Source: a virus. From it: a DNA stretch of 64,000 nucleotides. The notes below the pieces were generated by a model that was given only the letters and a program-made list of their open reading frames with translations, was not told the origin of the DNA and made no database searches. The position numbers were made by a program, and so were the translations under genes. Below, piece after piece: positions 16,887 to 24,856 of this stretch. The stretch's first letter is position 1. Every line of letters starts with the position of its first letter. Location of the stretch: positions 1 through 64,000 of IMG/VR virus record IMGVR_UViG_3300008117_000011; one strand, 5' to 3'.

Positions 16887-16887
16887 T

Positions 16888-17550
16888 TTAACCTAAAGTT
16901 GGTGTACAAGGTGATCCATCACTACGTGTCGCACCTAATTCTAATTTTTCAATAGCACTAGCGTACTTAATTGGGTCTAATTTAATCCAATTTATTAAAT
17001 CTCTTTTGGTTGCGTACCAATCACTTCCAACTCTACCGTAAAACCATTTACTATCACCACCTAACATACAATATTTATCTTTTGGTATTTTTACTTTATC
17101 ATCAGTAATTGTTTTGTCTGTCAAATCTTCCCAAGGTTTTATTGTTGTACCATTACAGAAAGTTTTTTTCAAAAATGACATTAAACCATTTGATCCTGGA
17201 GTTATATTTTCGTGATATTGCTTATCTTCAATATAAAATTCATCTTTATCACAATACATAATAGCTTCATTATATATTTTACGCTCACCTTTTTTTACTT
17301 CACTAAAGAATACACCATTTTCTGGGTTGTTATTTTTAAAGTCTCTGTAAACTTTACTTCCCTTTGGTAGTGTATACTGTTTAGGTTCGTAAAATTCGCC
17401 AGCTCTTCTATCAACAACGTGGTCTCTAGTTAAAGTGTAAGTACCTTTTGTTTTATCAAATTGTTCACTAACAACTTTATTTTGGGGATAATATTTTGAT
17501 AATATTTCCTGTTTTTCTTTTTCTTCAATTAAAATTCTTTTGTAGCTCAT
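16888..17550 (-). CDS. Leader protein, GATRxDGSPC C-terminal family
   Basis: The N-terminus YKRILIEEKEKQEILSKYY is a class D leader variant (IEE, LSK). The body has FCNGTTIKPW, and the C-terminus (WIKLDPIKYASAIEKL, LGATRSDGSPC, PTLG) is nearly identical to that of 13004. The N-terminal halves differ, so the conserved part is the C-terminal domain. A packaged protein of unknown function is inferred. Confidence 0.8.
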   Translation of the reverse strand: MSYKRILIEEKEKQEILSKYYPQNKVVSEQFDKTKGTYTLTRDHVVDRRAGEFYEPKQYTLPKGSKVYRDFKNNNPENGVFFSEVKKGERKIYNEAIMYCDKDEFYIEDKQYHENITPGSNGLMSFLKKTFCNGTTIKPWEDLTDKTITDDKVKIPKDKYCMLGGDSKWFYGRVGSDWYATKRDLINWIKLDPIKYASAIEKLELGATRSDGSPCTPTLG

Positions 17551-17557
17551 AACATTT

Positions 17558-17565
17558 ATAAATAT
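17558..17565 (-). promoter_or_regulatory. RTATTTAT motif
   Basis: ATATTTAT on the minus strand, 7 bp before the ATG at 17550. Confidence 0.5.
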
Positions 17566-17572
17566 TTAACTT

Positions 17573-18151
17573 TTATAAAAAATTCTTTTCAAGGTAATTC
17601 TTTAAATTAGCTTTCGCTTTAAATAGATTTGATTTAGACGTTCCGGTTGATATTCCAAGTTTTTTAGCAATTTCATCGTGTGTTAAATCATCAAAATAAT
17701 ATAACTCTAAAACTTTTTTATACATTGGTGATAGTGTGTCTATTGCATCTCTAATATCTTTTTCTGAATATTGACCCATAAATAAATCGTCATATTCTTC
17801 ATCCTTTGGATTGTATTTTGAAAAATCAAAATCTTTGACCTGTTTTTTATTTTTTTCTTTTCTTAATTCATCCAAAATATGATTTCTTATTACCATTGAT
17901 ACCCAACCGGCAACATTTTCACCTCTAAATTGATCAAATTTTTGATAAGCTTTAATAAACCCTGTTTGACAAAAATCTTGTGCTTTTTCATAATCACCAT
18001 CAGAATATTTTAAACAAACTGATTTTAACATTTTATCATAAAGTTCATTGTATATTTTATTAAAATTATGTTCTATTAAAATATTTTGTACTTTAGATTC
18101 TTTAATGTCAACAATTCTACTATATTGTGATTCGGTAATAATTATTTTCAT
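17573..18151 (-). CDS. ECF-like sigma factor carrying a class B leader
   Basis: Residues 1-12 are the leader MKIIITESQYSR (ITE-S). Residues 35-105 read as sigma-70 region 2: an acidic/aromatic helix, then AQDFCQTGFIKAYQKFDQF, then NVAGWVSMVIRNHILDELRK. Residues 135-190 are region 4 with a clear helix-turn-helix (LTHDEIAKKLGISTGTSKSNL). Sigma factors direct RNA polymerase to promoters in the cytoplasm. The leader suggests it is packaged and injected, so it could start phage transcription at once. A natural candidate target is the RTATTTAT motif. Domain call is confident; packaging is inference. Confidence 0.88.
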   Translation of the reverse strand: MKIIITESQYSRIVDIKESKVQNILIEHNFNKIYNELYDKMLKSVCLKYSDGDYEKAQDFCQTGFIKAYQKFDQFRGENVAGWVSMVIRNHILDELRKEKNKKQVKDFDFSKYNPKDEEYDDLFMGQYSEKDIRDAIDTLSPMYKKVLELYYFDDLTHDEIAKKLGISTGTSKSNLFKAKANLKNYLEKNFL

Positions 18152-18156
18152 ATTTT

Positions 18157-18164
18157 ATAAATAT
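18157..18164 (-). promoter_or_regulatory. RTATTTAT motif
   Basis: ATATTTAT on the minus strand, 5 bp before the ATG of the sigma factor gene at 18151. If the sigma factor uses this motif, the gene would be autoregulated. Confidence 0.5.
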
Positions 18165-18188
18165 CCAAAAATTGTAAAATGATTGTTT

Positions 18189-19295
18189 TTACAAATCAAA
18201 AAATTCATTCATTAATCTTTTTGTTTCCGTCCAGTCTGGGTAATCCGGGAAACGCACATCTATCTGTTCAAAAACACCATTATAAAATAATTCGTTCATC
18301 ATTTCGGTATAACTCCCAATATACTCTAAAGTGTGAATGTAATAACCTTCTTGATTCTCTAAAAAAACTTTAACATCATATTTAAAATCTTTAATTCTTA
18401 TATAGGGAATATATCTTACCTTATCATTAACTTTAAATGGTTTTTCGTCAATTTTTGAACTAAAAAATTCTTCAAGACCATCATACACAGTTCTATAAAT
18501 TTCATCTTCGTAAGCTGAGTTTTCAGCGTTCCAGTAAAGATGTACAAGTTCACTATTTAATTCATCCAATTCTCCATTTAATAATTCATTTAAAGCTTTC
18601 TCATTTATAAAAAGTTCCATAACATTTTCATTTGTAATTTCAAATGTATTTTCAGTTCCCTGCTTTTCTGAAAGTTCTTTAAAAAATGAAGATGTATAAT
18701 CAAACGTTGACAATTTAACATTTCCAATTTCTTTAACAATTCTTTGACCTAGACGCTCAAGATTTACTTTATTTAAATTACTTATTACATCATCAAATAC
18801 ATTTACATTACTATCAAAATACCAATCGTGACTTAAACCGTGTTCACCAAATATTTTTTCAGCAATATATCTTGGACTTACATCTCTTCCGCGACTTTCT
18901 AAAAAATATTTGGCAAGTTCATCTCTATCTGTAAGTTTAAGCCAGTACCCATCATCTCTTATTTCAACATCATTTAATAAATTATTTGCAATAAAATTAA
19001 GAGTCTCAGTTGGATTTTTATCTAACCCCCAAAGTAAGTAACTATTTTTTACCTCATCTTCTAGTGGGTCATAATTCATATTTTTTAAAAAACCATTCTC
19101 AGATAAAAAATCCCAAAGTTCCGGATCATCGTTAAGTGCTTCAACTCTTAAATGTTCAATATCTACTTCGTCCTGTAAGTTATATTTAATAACCACTTTT
19201 AGGAAATTACGCAGCTTTACAAAGACTTTAATTAATCTTTCGTAGTCATCGTTATCTCCCTGGAAATCTTCTATGTATTGTCTTATATTTGCCAT
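18189..19295 (-). CDS. Unknown 368-aa protein
   Basis: A long, charged protein without a leader (MANIRQYIEDFQGDNDD). It contains DGYWLKLTDRDELAKYFLESRGRDVSPRYI-type charged helices around residues 110-150 and no cysteine motifs. It follows 19302 by 6 bp. No family recognised; an internal virion or cytoplasmic role cannot be told apart. Confidence 0.8.
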   Translation of the reverse strand: MANIRQYIEDFQGDNDDYERLIKVFVKLRNFLKVVIKYNLQDEVDIEHLRVEALNDDPELWDFLSENGFLKNMNYDPLEDEVKNSYLLWGLDKNPTETLNFIANNLLNDVEIRDDGYWLKLTDRDELAKYFLESRGRDVSPRYIAEKIFGEHGLSHDWYFDSNVNVFDDVISNLNKVNLERLGQRIVKEIGNVKLSTFDYTSSFFKELSEKQGTENTFEITNENVMELFINEKALNELLNGELDELNSELVHLYWNAENSAYEDEIYRTVYDGLEEFFSSKIDEKPFKVNDKVRYIPYIRIKDFKYDVKVFLENQEGYYIHTLEYIGSYTEMMNELFYNGVFEQIDVRFPDYPDWTETKRLMNEFFDL

Positions 19296-19301
19296 TACTA
19301 A

Positions 19302-19652
19302 TTACTCAACATCCAATAAAAATTCTGATAAGTCATCATCGTAATTTTCGGTACACTCCTCTTCTTTAATTAATCTATAAAAGTTATCTCTAATATAATC
19401 TAAAAAATTATGACGAACCCATTTATGTATTAGACTTGTTGTGTTATTTATTTCATCAGCCGAATCCTCAACTTCAATTCCAAAATCCTCTCTATTGTCA
19501 GAGACAAGCCAGCATACTTCGGTTACAAATTCCGCTAATGTAAAATCGCAAATATGAGATTTAAGTTCCTCAAATGTTTCGTCAATTACGTTTTGAATTT
19601 GTGTAAACCTACGGATTAATTCCTTTTGTGATTCGGAGATAATAATTTTCAT
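19302..19652 (-). CDS. Class B leader protein, acidic C-terminus
   Basis: The start at 19652 (MKIIISESQKELIRRF) gives the class B leader with ISE-S; the Met at 19676 lies upstream of the RTATTTAT motif and is rejected. The body is helical and the last 20 residues are acidic (EECTENYDDDLSEFLLDVE). Function unknown. Confidence 0.8.
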   Translation of the reverse strand: MKIIISESQKELIRRFTQIQNVIDETFEELKSHICDFTLAEFVTEVCWLVSDNREDFGIEVEDSADEINNTTSLIHKWVRHNFLDYIRDNFYRLIKEEECTENYDDDLSEFLLDVE

Positions 19653-19656
19653 ATAG

Positions 19657-19664
19657 ATAAATAC
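19657..19664 (-). promoter_or_regulatory. RTATTTAT motif
   Basis: GTATTTAT on the minus strand, 4 bp before the ATG at 19652. It decides the start codon of that gene. Confidence 0.5.
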
Positions 19665-19673
19665 TTTATAAAA

Positions 19674-19705
19674 CAAAAAACCCCTCCGGTTAGAGGGGAT
19701 TGTTT
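19674..19705 (-). terminator. Shared-type terminator hairpin, copy 2
   Basis: CCCCTC/GAGGGG at 19681-19698 with the same CGGTTA loop as copy 1. It follows the stop of the LysM gene at 19706. Confidence 0.8.
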
Positions 19706-20068
19706 TTAAGATCCTGGTAGTAGACTCATCATTATTACATCACCAACCCTAAAGCCATTTTTACTTTTTAAATCACATTGTGGATTCATAGTTTTTAAAG
19801 CTTCCTTTTGATCTATCTTCTCATAGACGTGACTTAACGTATCGCCTTGTTTTATTCTATATAATTCAATGTTGTGGTTTCCAGTATTTTTAATTTCTTT
19901 TATTAAATCAGAGTCTGAAAAACAATATTTACCACCTTGACCTGGTTTTGTAATTGATTTTTTATTCATAGCCATACTTTTAGCTTTTGAATCTGTTGGC
20001 TGTTCACTTATAACTCTTTTAACAATACGAACAAGGTCCGATTCTGTAAGTCTTATTACTTTTTTCAT
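19706..20068 (-). CDS. LysM-like domain protein with class A leader
   Basis: The leader MKKVIRLTESDLVRIVKRV ends ISE-Q at residues 20-23. Residues 68-118 read as a LysM domain (ELYRIKQGDTLSHVYEKI, LKTMNPQC, GFRVGDVIMM). LysM binds peptidoglycan N-acetylglucosamine. Between them is a K/S/G-rich linker. With the transpeptidase-like protein it points to wall-directed cargo, or the domain may serve in virion assembly. Confidence 0.75.
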   Translation of the reverse strand: MKKVIRLTESDLVRIVKRVISEQPTDSKAKSMAMNKKSITKPGQGGKYCFSDSDLIKEIKNTGNHNIELYRIKQGDTLSHVYEKIDQKEALKTMNPQCDLKSKNGFRVGDVIMMSLLPGS

Positions 20069-20112
20069 AAATTTTTTAATTAAAAATTATCACCAAAAAG
20101 GTTTTCATTTCT

Positions 20113-20550
20113 TTATTTTTCTAGTATTTTAAATATTTCATACATATCCATACCTTCGTTTGCAAGTTTTTTTGCCATTTCAAAAAAAGACTTTGCTTCG
20201 TCTGGATTTTCAGATATTCTCAATACTTGGTCTGGTACATCCTCATCAACACCAAATTCTATTTGTGGGAAATATATTGTATAATCACCATAATATGGGT
20301 CAAACGCAACAGAAATTTCAATACCATTTACGATGTCCTTATCACGATAATTTTCTTTTTTTTCTTCAGAACCAAATTCCGGATTATTAACATCAAAATC
20401 AATATCTTCATTGATTAATGGTTTAACATTTCCAAGTTGTGATTCAAGGAGTCTTTTAAAATTTTTAACATCAATTGTCTTTTCACCATTATATTGTTCA
20501 AGGATTCTATTTTTTTCATCCGAACTTAAATCATTTAATATATGTTTCAT
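20113..20550 (-). CDS. Class D leader protein
   Basis: The N-terminus MKHILNDLSSDEKNRILEQYNG matches class D (EKxxIL-E). The middle is acidic with DINDDVNNPEF-like character, then a beta-rich part (GIEISVAFDPYYGDYTIYFP) and a helical end. Function unknown. Confidence 0.75.
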   Translation of the reverse strand: MKHILNDLSSDEKNRILEQYNGEKTIDVKNFKRLLESQLGNVKPLINEDIDFDVNNPEFGSEEKKENYRDKDIVNGIEISVAFDPYYGDYTIYFPQIEFGVDEDVPDQVLRISENPDEAKSFFEMAKKLANEGMDMYEIFKILEK

Positions 20551-20565
20551 AATAATATTTTACTA

Positions 20566-20573
20566 ATAAATAT
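20566..20573 (-). promoter_or_regulatory. RTATTTAT motif
   Basis: ATATTTAT on the minus strand, 15 bp before the ATG at 20550. Confidence 0.45.
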
Positions 20574-20581
20574 CTATAAGT

Positions 20582-20908
20582 TTAGTATTCTTCTTTATGA
20601 AGGGCGTAATAAAGTTTAAGATGTTTTTCATACACTTTTTTAATTACTGGAATAAGACCTTTCCATAAATCAATAGTTTTTTCTTCACCAATTGTATCAA
20701 TCTCATCATCTTTATATTCGTAAACAAATTCAACAATTGAATACTCAAGCACCAAATCAATATACTGGTCAGCATTTGGTGCGTTCCAGGTTTCGGCATT
20801 TTCACTTATAAACTTATGAAGATTTTTAAAATCTTCTTCATTTAATCTACGAAGTAAATCTCTTGGGATTTCATTAAAGTATGGTCTATATGCATCTATT
20901 CCTTTCAT
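20582..20908 (-). CDS. RRL/EFVxExKxDEI family protein without leader
   Basis: The start at 20908 (MKGIDAYRPYF) lies 4 bp after the upstream stop. The sequence LLRRLNEEDFKNLHKFI followed by VEFVYEYKDDEIDT and a long helical end aligns with the leader-bearing proteins at 23777 and 24255. It lacks a leader, so it may be a cytoplasmic paralog or partner. Function unknown. Confidence 0.75.
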   Translation of the reverse strand: MKGIDAYRPYFNEIPRDLLRRLNEEDFKNLHKFISENAETWNAPNADQYIDLVLEYSIVEFVYEYKDDEIDTIGEEKTIDLWKGLIPVIKKVYEKHLKLYYALHKEEY

Positions 20909-20912
20909 AATA

Positions 20913-21239
20913 TTAACGTACTGAATCAAGTCTTACTGTAAAAATAATAACTTCCCACTCTGTACCATATGAACCAAGGTTTAGTTTGAAAGTTTTATTT
21001 AACTCTTGTACTACTTCTTTTCCGAAATCCCCAACATATTCCCATCTCTTAGCAATGTTTCCTTCACCGACTTTGTAAGGATCTATAACAACCTCAAGAA
21101 CGTTTTTATCAATAATTTCACCATCAAATTTTTTAATTGGGTATGTACTATACCTAACACCTTTGACATATGGGAATCTCATCTTTAAGTACTTTCCTAT
21201 TGATCCGGCAAGTTTGCTTTCGGTTATTATATATTTCAT
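20913..21239 (-). CDS. Class B leader protein, FPxVxG family
   Basis: The start at 21239 gives MKYIITESKLAGSIGKYLK (ITE-S); a Met 63 bp upstream precedes the RTATTTAT motif and is rejected. The segment KMRFPYVKGVRYSTYP resembles the 14987 protein (KKYPFVTGLKPN). The rest is beta-rich. Function unknown. Confidence 0.8.
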   Translation of the reverse strand: MKYIITESKLAGSIGKYLKMRFPYVKGVRYSTYPIKKFDGEIIDKNVLEVVIDPYKVGEGNIAKRWEYVGDFGKEVVQELNKTFKLNLGSYGTEWEVIIFTVRLDSVR

Positions 21240-21244
21240 ATACG

Positions 21245-21252
21245 ATAAATAC
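21245..21252 (-). promoter_or_regulatory. RTATTTAT motif
   Basis: GTATTTAT on the minus strand, 5 bp before the ATG at 21239. Confidence 0.5.
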
Positions 21253-21318
21253 TTTAAATTGTTGATAATTTTGTTGGTTCTAATAGATAATTTGGTTTTC
21301 ATAATTTCTATTATTAAA

Positions 21319-21346
21319 TAAAAAACCCCTCCGGTTAGAGGGGGAT
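21319..21346 (-). terminator. Shared-type terminator hairpin, copy 3
   Basis: CCCCTCCGGTTAGAGGGG at 21326-21343 with the A run on the left. It lies downstream of the 21366 gene on the minus strand. Confidence 0.8.
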
Positions 21347-21365
21347 TAATATTATTAAGATTAAA

Positions 21366-21935
21366 TTACCTTTTTCTTTTTCCTTTATAAGTAATTGTAA
21401 CTGTTCTCATACAGCCTTTACCTGTCTTCTTCTTCTTTGGTATCCGGCTTGTTAGTTTAACAATTGCAACAATTAATATTGTAAGAACAATTACACCAAT
21501 TGCAACCCAAGCCCATAGTGGTGCTGTAATGCCGGCAATTGTTGTACCAACGGCCGCCGCAGCAATAGTTTCGGCCTGTTCATTTGTTTCACCACTTTGT
21601 CCTTCTGTTTTTTGTTTATATTCTGATAAAAATGATTTTAATCCTTCTCTATCACCAGAATTAAAAAGTTGTTTAATTTTTTCTCTTACTTTAGTTAAAA
21701 GTTCTTCCGCTTGTGGTTTTAAATTTAAACTTACACCAGCCCCAACCTCATCTAAAGAACAAGATTCTGCCTCATTTTGTAAATCAACATCAATTTCAGT
21801 TCCAAGTTCCTGACCTAATTTATCATATGAGTCTTCAGTGAAAATTGGGTCACCCTCAACTTCCATTAATAATCTTTTTTCAAGACGCATATTCACTTCC
21901 TGAATATGTCTTATTTTGCTATAACTTTTATTCAT
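21366..21935 (-). CDS. Single-TM protein with leader and basic tail
   Basis: The N-terminus IRHIQEVNMRLEKRLLMEVEGDP is a leader variant (LME-V). A helical region follows, then a TM segment at about residues 137-162 (APLWAWVAIGVIVLTILIVAIV), and the protein ends with a very basic tail (RIPKKKKTGKGC, YKGKRKR). A packaged protein that ends up in a membrane, basic side inside, is one reading. Function unknown. Confidence 0.8.
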   Translation of the reverse strand: MNKSYSKIRHIQEVNMRLEKRLLMEVEGDPIFTEDSYDKLGQELGTEIDVDLQNEAESCSLDEVGAGVSLNLKPQAEELLTKVREKIKQLFNSGDREGLKSFLSEYKQKTEGQSGETNEQAETIAAAAVGTTIAGITAPLWAWVAIGVIVLTILIVAIVKLTSRIPKKKKTGKGCMRTVTITYKGKRKR

Positions 21936-21949
21936 AATAATTTTTATTT

Positions 21950-21957
21950 ATAAATAT
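21950..21957 (-). promoter_or_regulatory. RTATTTAT motif
   Basis: ATATTTAT on the minus strand, 14 bp before the ATG at 21935. Confidence 0.45.
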
Positions 21958-21963
21958 AAATAC

Positions 21964-22377
21964 TTAGAAAGATACGTTTTCGGCTTCCATCCCAAACTCT
22001 TTATTAAACCATTCAATAACGTAAAGCATTTTATCATCACCAAAAACAGTTTCAAGTCTTTCAAAAACCAATCTAAAAAGTTCTAAAGTTCTTTCACCTT
22101 CATAATATCTACAATAAGAGACTCCGGTTTTCTTATCTTTATATTCAATGGATCTTACGTGACGAAGTTCATTACCATAAGAATCTCTACCTTCAAAATA
22201 GTGTTTTATCTTTTCGGTATTTTTTTTAGTAAACCCCGGAAAATTCATTTTCATAAATCTTCCAATCATACGAACATTTTTTTCAAGCTCAGCGTAAAAA
22301 TCATCCTCTTCTTCAGATAAAACCTTTTTTACAATTCTATTTATATCCGATTCAGAAAGGTTTATAATATTTTTCAT
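21964..22377 (-). CDS. Class A leader protein
   Basis: The leader is MKNIINLSESDINRIVKKVLSEEE (LSE-S and LSE-E). The body starts GRFMKMNFPGFTKKN, weakly like the FPxVxG family, and continues alpha/beta with Y/E-rich segments. Function unknown. Confidence 0.8.
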   Translation of the reverse strand: MKNIINLSESDINRIVKKVLSEEEDDFYAELEKNVRMIGRFMKMNFPGFTKKNTEKIKHYFEGRDSYGNELRHVRSIEYKDKKTGVSYCRYYEGERTLELFRLVFERLETVFGDDKMLYVIEWFNKEFGMEAENVSF

Positions 22378-22383
22378 ATATCA

Positions 22384-22391
22384 ATAAATAT
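22384..22391 (-). promoter_or_regulatory. RTATTTAT motif
   Basis: ATATTTAT on the minus strand, 6 bp before the ATG at 22377. Confidence 0.5.
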
Positions 22392-22399
22392 ATGACTAG

Positions 22400-23140
22400 T
22401 TAGAACTTACCAATTAAGTTAATATAGATATCTAGTTTGTCCTGATCTGTAATCTCTGGTGTTATAACATTGGAAATTTTAAAGTTAACTTCACCATTTA
22501 CAAGGTTTGATCTGTAGTACATACGAACAACGGTTCCATTTTTGTAATAAACATCAATTGTCCCATTACGACTATCAATAGCCTCGTGTCCCGGAAATCT
22601 TTTTTTAGCCACTTCAAGAGCCAAGTTAAGTTTATTTTGATGGTCCACAATTGAATTGTGTGCTCTATGAAGACTTTCAATCTCTTCATTAACTCTTTTA
22701 ATTAAACCTTTGGCTGATTTATAGTAAGTTGGCTTACCATAATTCATCTCAAGTTTAATTTTAAATCCGTGGTTTGTCGTACTAAAAGACCTTCTACCAT
22801 TATTTGTTTTATGCTCTTCAACACTAACATTAAAGTAAGCTCTTTGAGTTTCAGGAATTTTACCAACAAAACTAATTTGACAATGGTTCCACTCTTTTGA
22901 AACTTTGTCAACAACGGTTAATTTCCCATTTGGGTGTCTATAGTTAACATTCTGAGAATAAAACCTTTTTGTTTTAGTTAACGTAAAATCAGAAGACAAT
23001 TTTTGAATTTCAGAAAAGAACTTATCGTACTCCTTTTCAATAGTATTAAAAACATCAATATGAAAATCAACTTTTTTTGTAACACGATTTTTCTCTTCAA
23101 TTACGATGTCCCTTACTGATTTTGTTGTCTCTGTTGTCAT
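22400..23140 (-). CDS. Unknown 246-aa protein, non-leader
   Basis: The protein begins MTTETTKSVRDIVIEEKNR and has no cargo leader, and its promoter is of the host type (23157), unlike its neighbours. It has a helical N-terminal third and a beta-rich middle (FYSQNVNYRHPNGKLTVVDK, RAYFNVSVEE). It probably acts in the cytoplasm rather than in the virion. Function unknown. Confidence 0.8.
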   Translation of the reverse strand: MTTETTKSVRDIVIEEKNRVTKKVDFHIDVFNTIEKEYDKFFSEIQKLSSDFTLTKTKRFYSQNVNYRHPNGKLTVVDKVSKEWNHCQISFVGKIPETQRAYFNVSVEEHKTNNGRRSFSTTNHGFKIKLEMNYGKPTYYKSAKGLIKRVNEEIESLHRAHNSIVDHQNKLNLALEVAKKRFPGHEAIDSRNGTIDVYYKNGTVVRMYYRSNLVNGEVNFKISNVITPEITDQDKLDIYINLIGKF

Positions 23141-23156
23141 ATCCGTTTATTTTTAA

Positions 23157-23164
23157 CAAATATA
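23157..23164 (-). promoter_or_regulatory. Bacteroidota -7 element TATATTTG
   Basis: TATATTTG on the minus strand, 16 bp before the ATG at 23140. Confidence 0.6.
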
Positions 23165-23190
23165 CAAAATACATTTGACTTTCCAAAATA

Positions 23191-23227
23191 TTTTTAAAAA
23201 AGAAACCTCATCTTTTTGGGATGAGGT
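23191..23227 (-). terminator. Intrinsic terminator
   Basis: ACCTCATC pairs with GATGAGGT, with the minus-strand T run on the left. It ends the 23266 gene. Confidence 0.7.
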
Positions 23228-23265
23228 CGGTCCGGCAATACTATCACCAGAGTGGTTTTTATAAT

Positions 23266-23646
23266 TTATTTATATTGTGACCACCTATCTTCGTCACTAT
23301 TCCCTCTTGGTCTCATTGGTCTTGGTTCAGGATCTCTTGGGGTACATCTATTTCTTTTAAATCTTCTTATTTTTCCACCACAAAGACTAAATTCATCAGA
23401 TCTCTCAACTCCATCAACTCTTTGAGTACCAAGTGCCCTGTTTAATAAATCCCACTTTTCTTCCATAACATTAATTTCAGAACAACTTGCAGATTCAATC
23501 ATTGAAACTTCATCACATAAAGAGTCAATTTCATCCATAAATTCACCGCTATTCATTTTAGAATATTTATGATGTTCATTTTCTTTAATAACCCTTTTAA
23601 CAATACGGGTTAAATCTGATTCAGTTAGTCTAATTACTTTTTTCAT
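23266..23646 (-). CDS. Class A leader protein, Arg/Pro-rich tail
   Basis: The leader MKKVIRLTESDLTRIVKRV ends IKE-N. The middle is acidic/helical with four cysteines; the end is rich in R and P (RFKRNRCTPRDPEPRPMRPRG). Function unknown. Confidence 0.8.
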   Translation of the reverse strand: MKKVIRLTESDLTRIVKRVIKENEHHKYSKMNSGEFMDEIDSLCDEVSMIESASCSEINVMEEKWDLLNRALGTQRVDGVERSDEFSLCGGKIRRFKRNRCTPRDPEPRPMRPRGNSDEDRWSQYK

Positions 23647-23650
23647 AATA

Positions 23651-23658
23651 ATAAATAT
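23651..23658 (-). promoter_or_regulatory. RTATTTAT motif
   Basis: ATATTTAT on the minus strand, 4 bp before the ATG at 23646. Confidence 0.5.
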
Positions 23659-23668
23659 ATCGTAAAAT

Positions 23669-23691
23669 AAAAAACCCTCCGGCTGGAGGGT
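23669..23691 (-). terminator. Shared-type terminator hairpin variant
   Basis: CCCTCC pairs with GGAGGG around GGCT, preceded by AAAAAA. It lies downstream of the 23777 gene. The 85 bp between it and that gene contain only a further GATGAGGT/ACCTCATC inverted repeat. Confidence 0.75.
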
Positions 23692-23776
23692 CTATGATGA
23701 GGTTTTATTTTTTAAATTGTTTATTATACCTCATCAACTGAAATATAAAAAATGATTTAAATATGGAAATGAAAAA

Positions 23777-24151
23777 TTATTGAATATCATTAAATCCATC
23801 TAGAATTATTGAATGATATATCTTTTCAAGATGGGGAATTAGCTGCCAGTACATATCAAAAACTCTATCCCTACTGTCATCGTTATAGACCATCCCATAC
23901 TCCGGGTCCATCTCGGTCTCAATTTCATCATCCTTTCTTTCAACAACAAACTCGTGAAGGGTACCGGCAATTATATCATATGAATAACCCTCAAAATCTT
24001 TTTTATAAGTATAATTTTTACCACCACTAATATTTTTATGAATTCTTCTTTCAATCCACTCAAGATCCTCCGTTGTTAATCTTCTTTTAAGATACACCGG
24101 AATACCTGAAAATAAAAGTTTGCTCTGGGATTCGGTTATAATGATTTTCAT
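23777..24151 (-). CDS. Class B leader, RRL/EFVxExKxDEI family
   Basis: The start at 24151 (MKIIITESQSKLLFSG) follows the RTATTTAT motif by 5 bp, so the Met at 24175 is rejected. The body reads YLKRRLTTEDLEWIERRI, then HEFVVERKDDEIET and a DPEYG segment. It is paralogous with 24255 and 20582. Function unknown. Confidence 0.82.
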   Translation of the reverse strand: MKIIITESQSKLLFSGIPVYLKRRLTTEDLEWIERRIHKNISGGKNYTYKKDFEGYSYDIIAGTLHEFVVERKDDEIETEMDPEYGMVYNDDSRDRVFDMYWQLIPHLEKIYHSIILDGFNDIQ

Positions 24152-24156
24152 ATAAA

Positions 24157-24164
24157 ATAAATAT
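24157..24164 (-). promoter_or_regulatory. RTATTTAT motif
   Basis: ATATTTAT on the minus strand, 5 bp before the ATG at 24151. Confidence 0.5.
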
Positions 24165-24195
24165 ATTATAAACAATTAAAAAAAACGGCCCCCGC

Positions 24196-24218
24196 GAAAA
24201 AAAGACGGACGAAGTCCG
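24196..24218 (-). terminator. Intrinsic terminator in a GC-rich patch
   Basis: CGGAC-GAA-GTCCG followed on the minus strand by a T run. It sits in an unusually GC-rich stretch (24184-24227) and ends the 24255 gene. Confidence 0.65.
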
Positions 24219-24254
24219 GGTCCGGTTTATGTTAGGATTACAAAAGGAAGAAAA

Positions 24255-24620
24255 TTAGTTATATTGTTTCCAAATTTCATATAGTTTGTCACGATACATT
24301 TCAATTAGAAGCGGTGTCAAATCTTTATATAGTTCAACAACCTTATTAAAACTACTCTCATAAAACATTTCACCATAATCTGGATCAATAAAGGTTTCAA
24401 TTTCATCACCCTTTCTTTCCGTAACAAATTCGGTTATGGTATAACCAACAACATTATTAACAAAAGTCTCAAAACTAACATTTGCCGGTTCATAACGGGC
24501 CATACTGGGAATTTTATGTTCAATATAATCAAAATCATCAGCCGTTAATCGTCTCATTAGTGTGGGGGATAATTTACCTACTAGAGATTTGTGTTGTGAT
24601 TCTGTTATAATGATTTTCAT
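24255..24620 (-). CDS. Class B leader, RRL/EFVxExKxDEI family
   Basis: The leader is MKIIITESQHKSLVGK (ITE-S). The body aligns along its length with 23777: LMRRLTADDFDYIEHKI, TEFVTERKGDEIET, DPDYGEMF and a helical end. The two are tandem duplicates. Function unknown. Confidence 0.82.
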   Translation of the reverse strand: MKIIITESQHKSLVGKLSPTLMRRLTADDFDYIEHKIPSMARYEPANVSFETFVNNVVGYTITEFVTERKGDEIETFIDPDYGEMFYESSFNKVVELYKDLTPLLIEMYRDKLYEIWKQYN

Positions 24621-24639
24621 ATTACAAAAAAAATTTTAG

Positions 24640-24834
24640 TTAATTTAATAATCTAAACCTTAATAGTGGTTTTCCATTAATTGTAATATCCCCCTTGTCA
24701 TTTTTGCCAATGGTTTTAACAACAACCTTTTTGTTTTTAAATTTCCCACCCATAAGAGTGTCACCAACCTTAATATCAAGTTTAATCATTTCCAGGATGT
24801 TTTTATATTGTCTTTCAGTTAGGATGATTTTCAT
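24640..24834 (-). CDS. Small class B leader protein
   Basis: The leader MKIILTERQYKNILEMI is followed by about 45 residues of a small beta-barrel-like domain (VGDTLMGGKFKNKKVVVKTIGKNDKGDITING). A KOW/SH3-like fold is possible. Total 64 residues. Function unknown. Confidence 0.75.
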   Translation of the reverse strand: MKIILTERQYKNILEMIKLDIKVGDTLMGGKFKNKKVVVKTIGKNDKGDITINGKPLLRFRLLN

Positions 24835-24839
24835 ATAAG

Positions 24840-24847
24840 ATAAATAT
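24840..24847 (-). promoter_or_regulatory. RTATTTAT motif
   Basis: ATATTTAT on the minus strand, 5 bp before the ATG at 24834. Confidence 0.5.
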
Positions 24848-24856
24848 TAGATTAAA

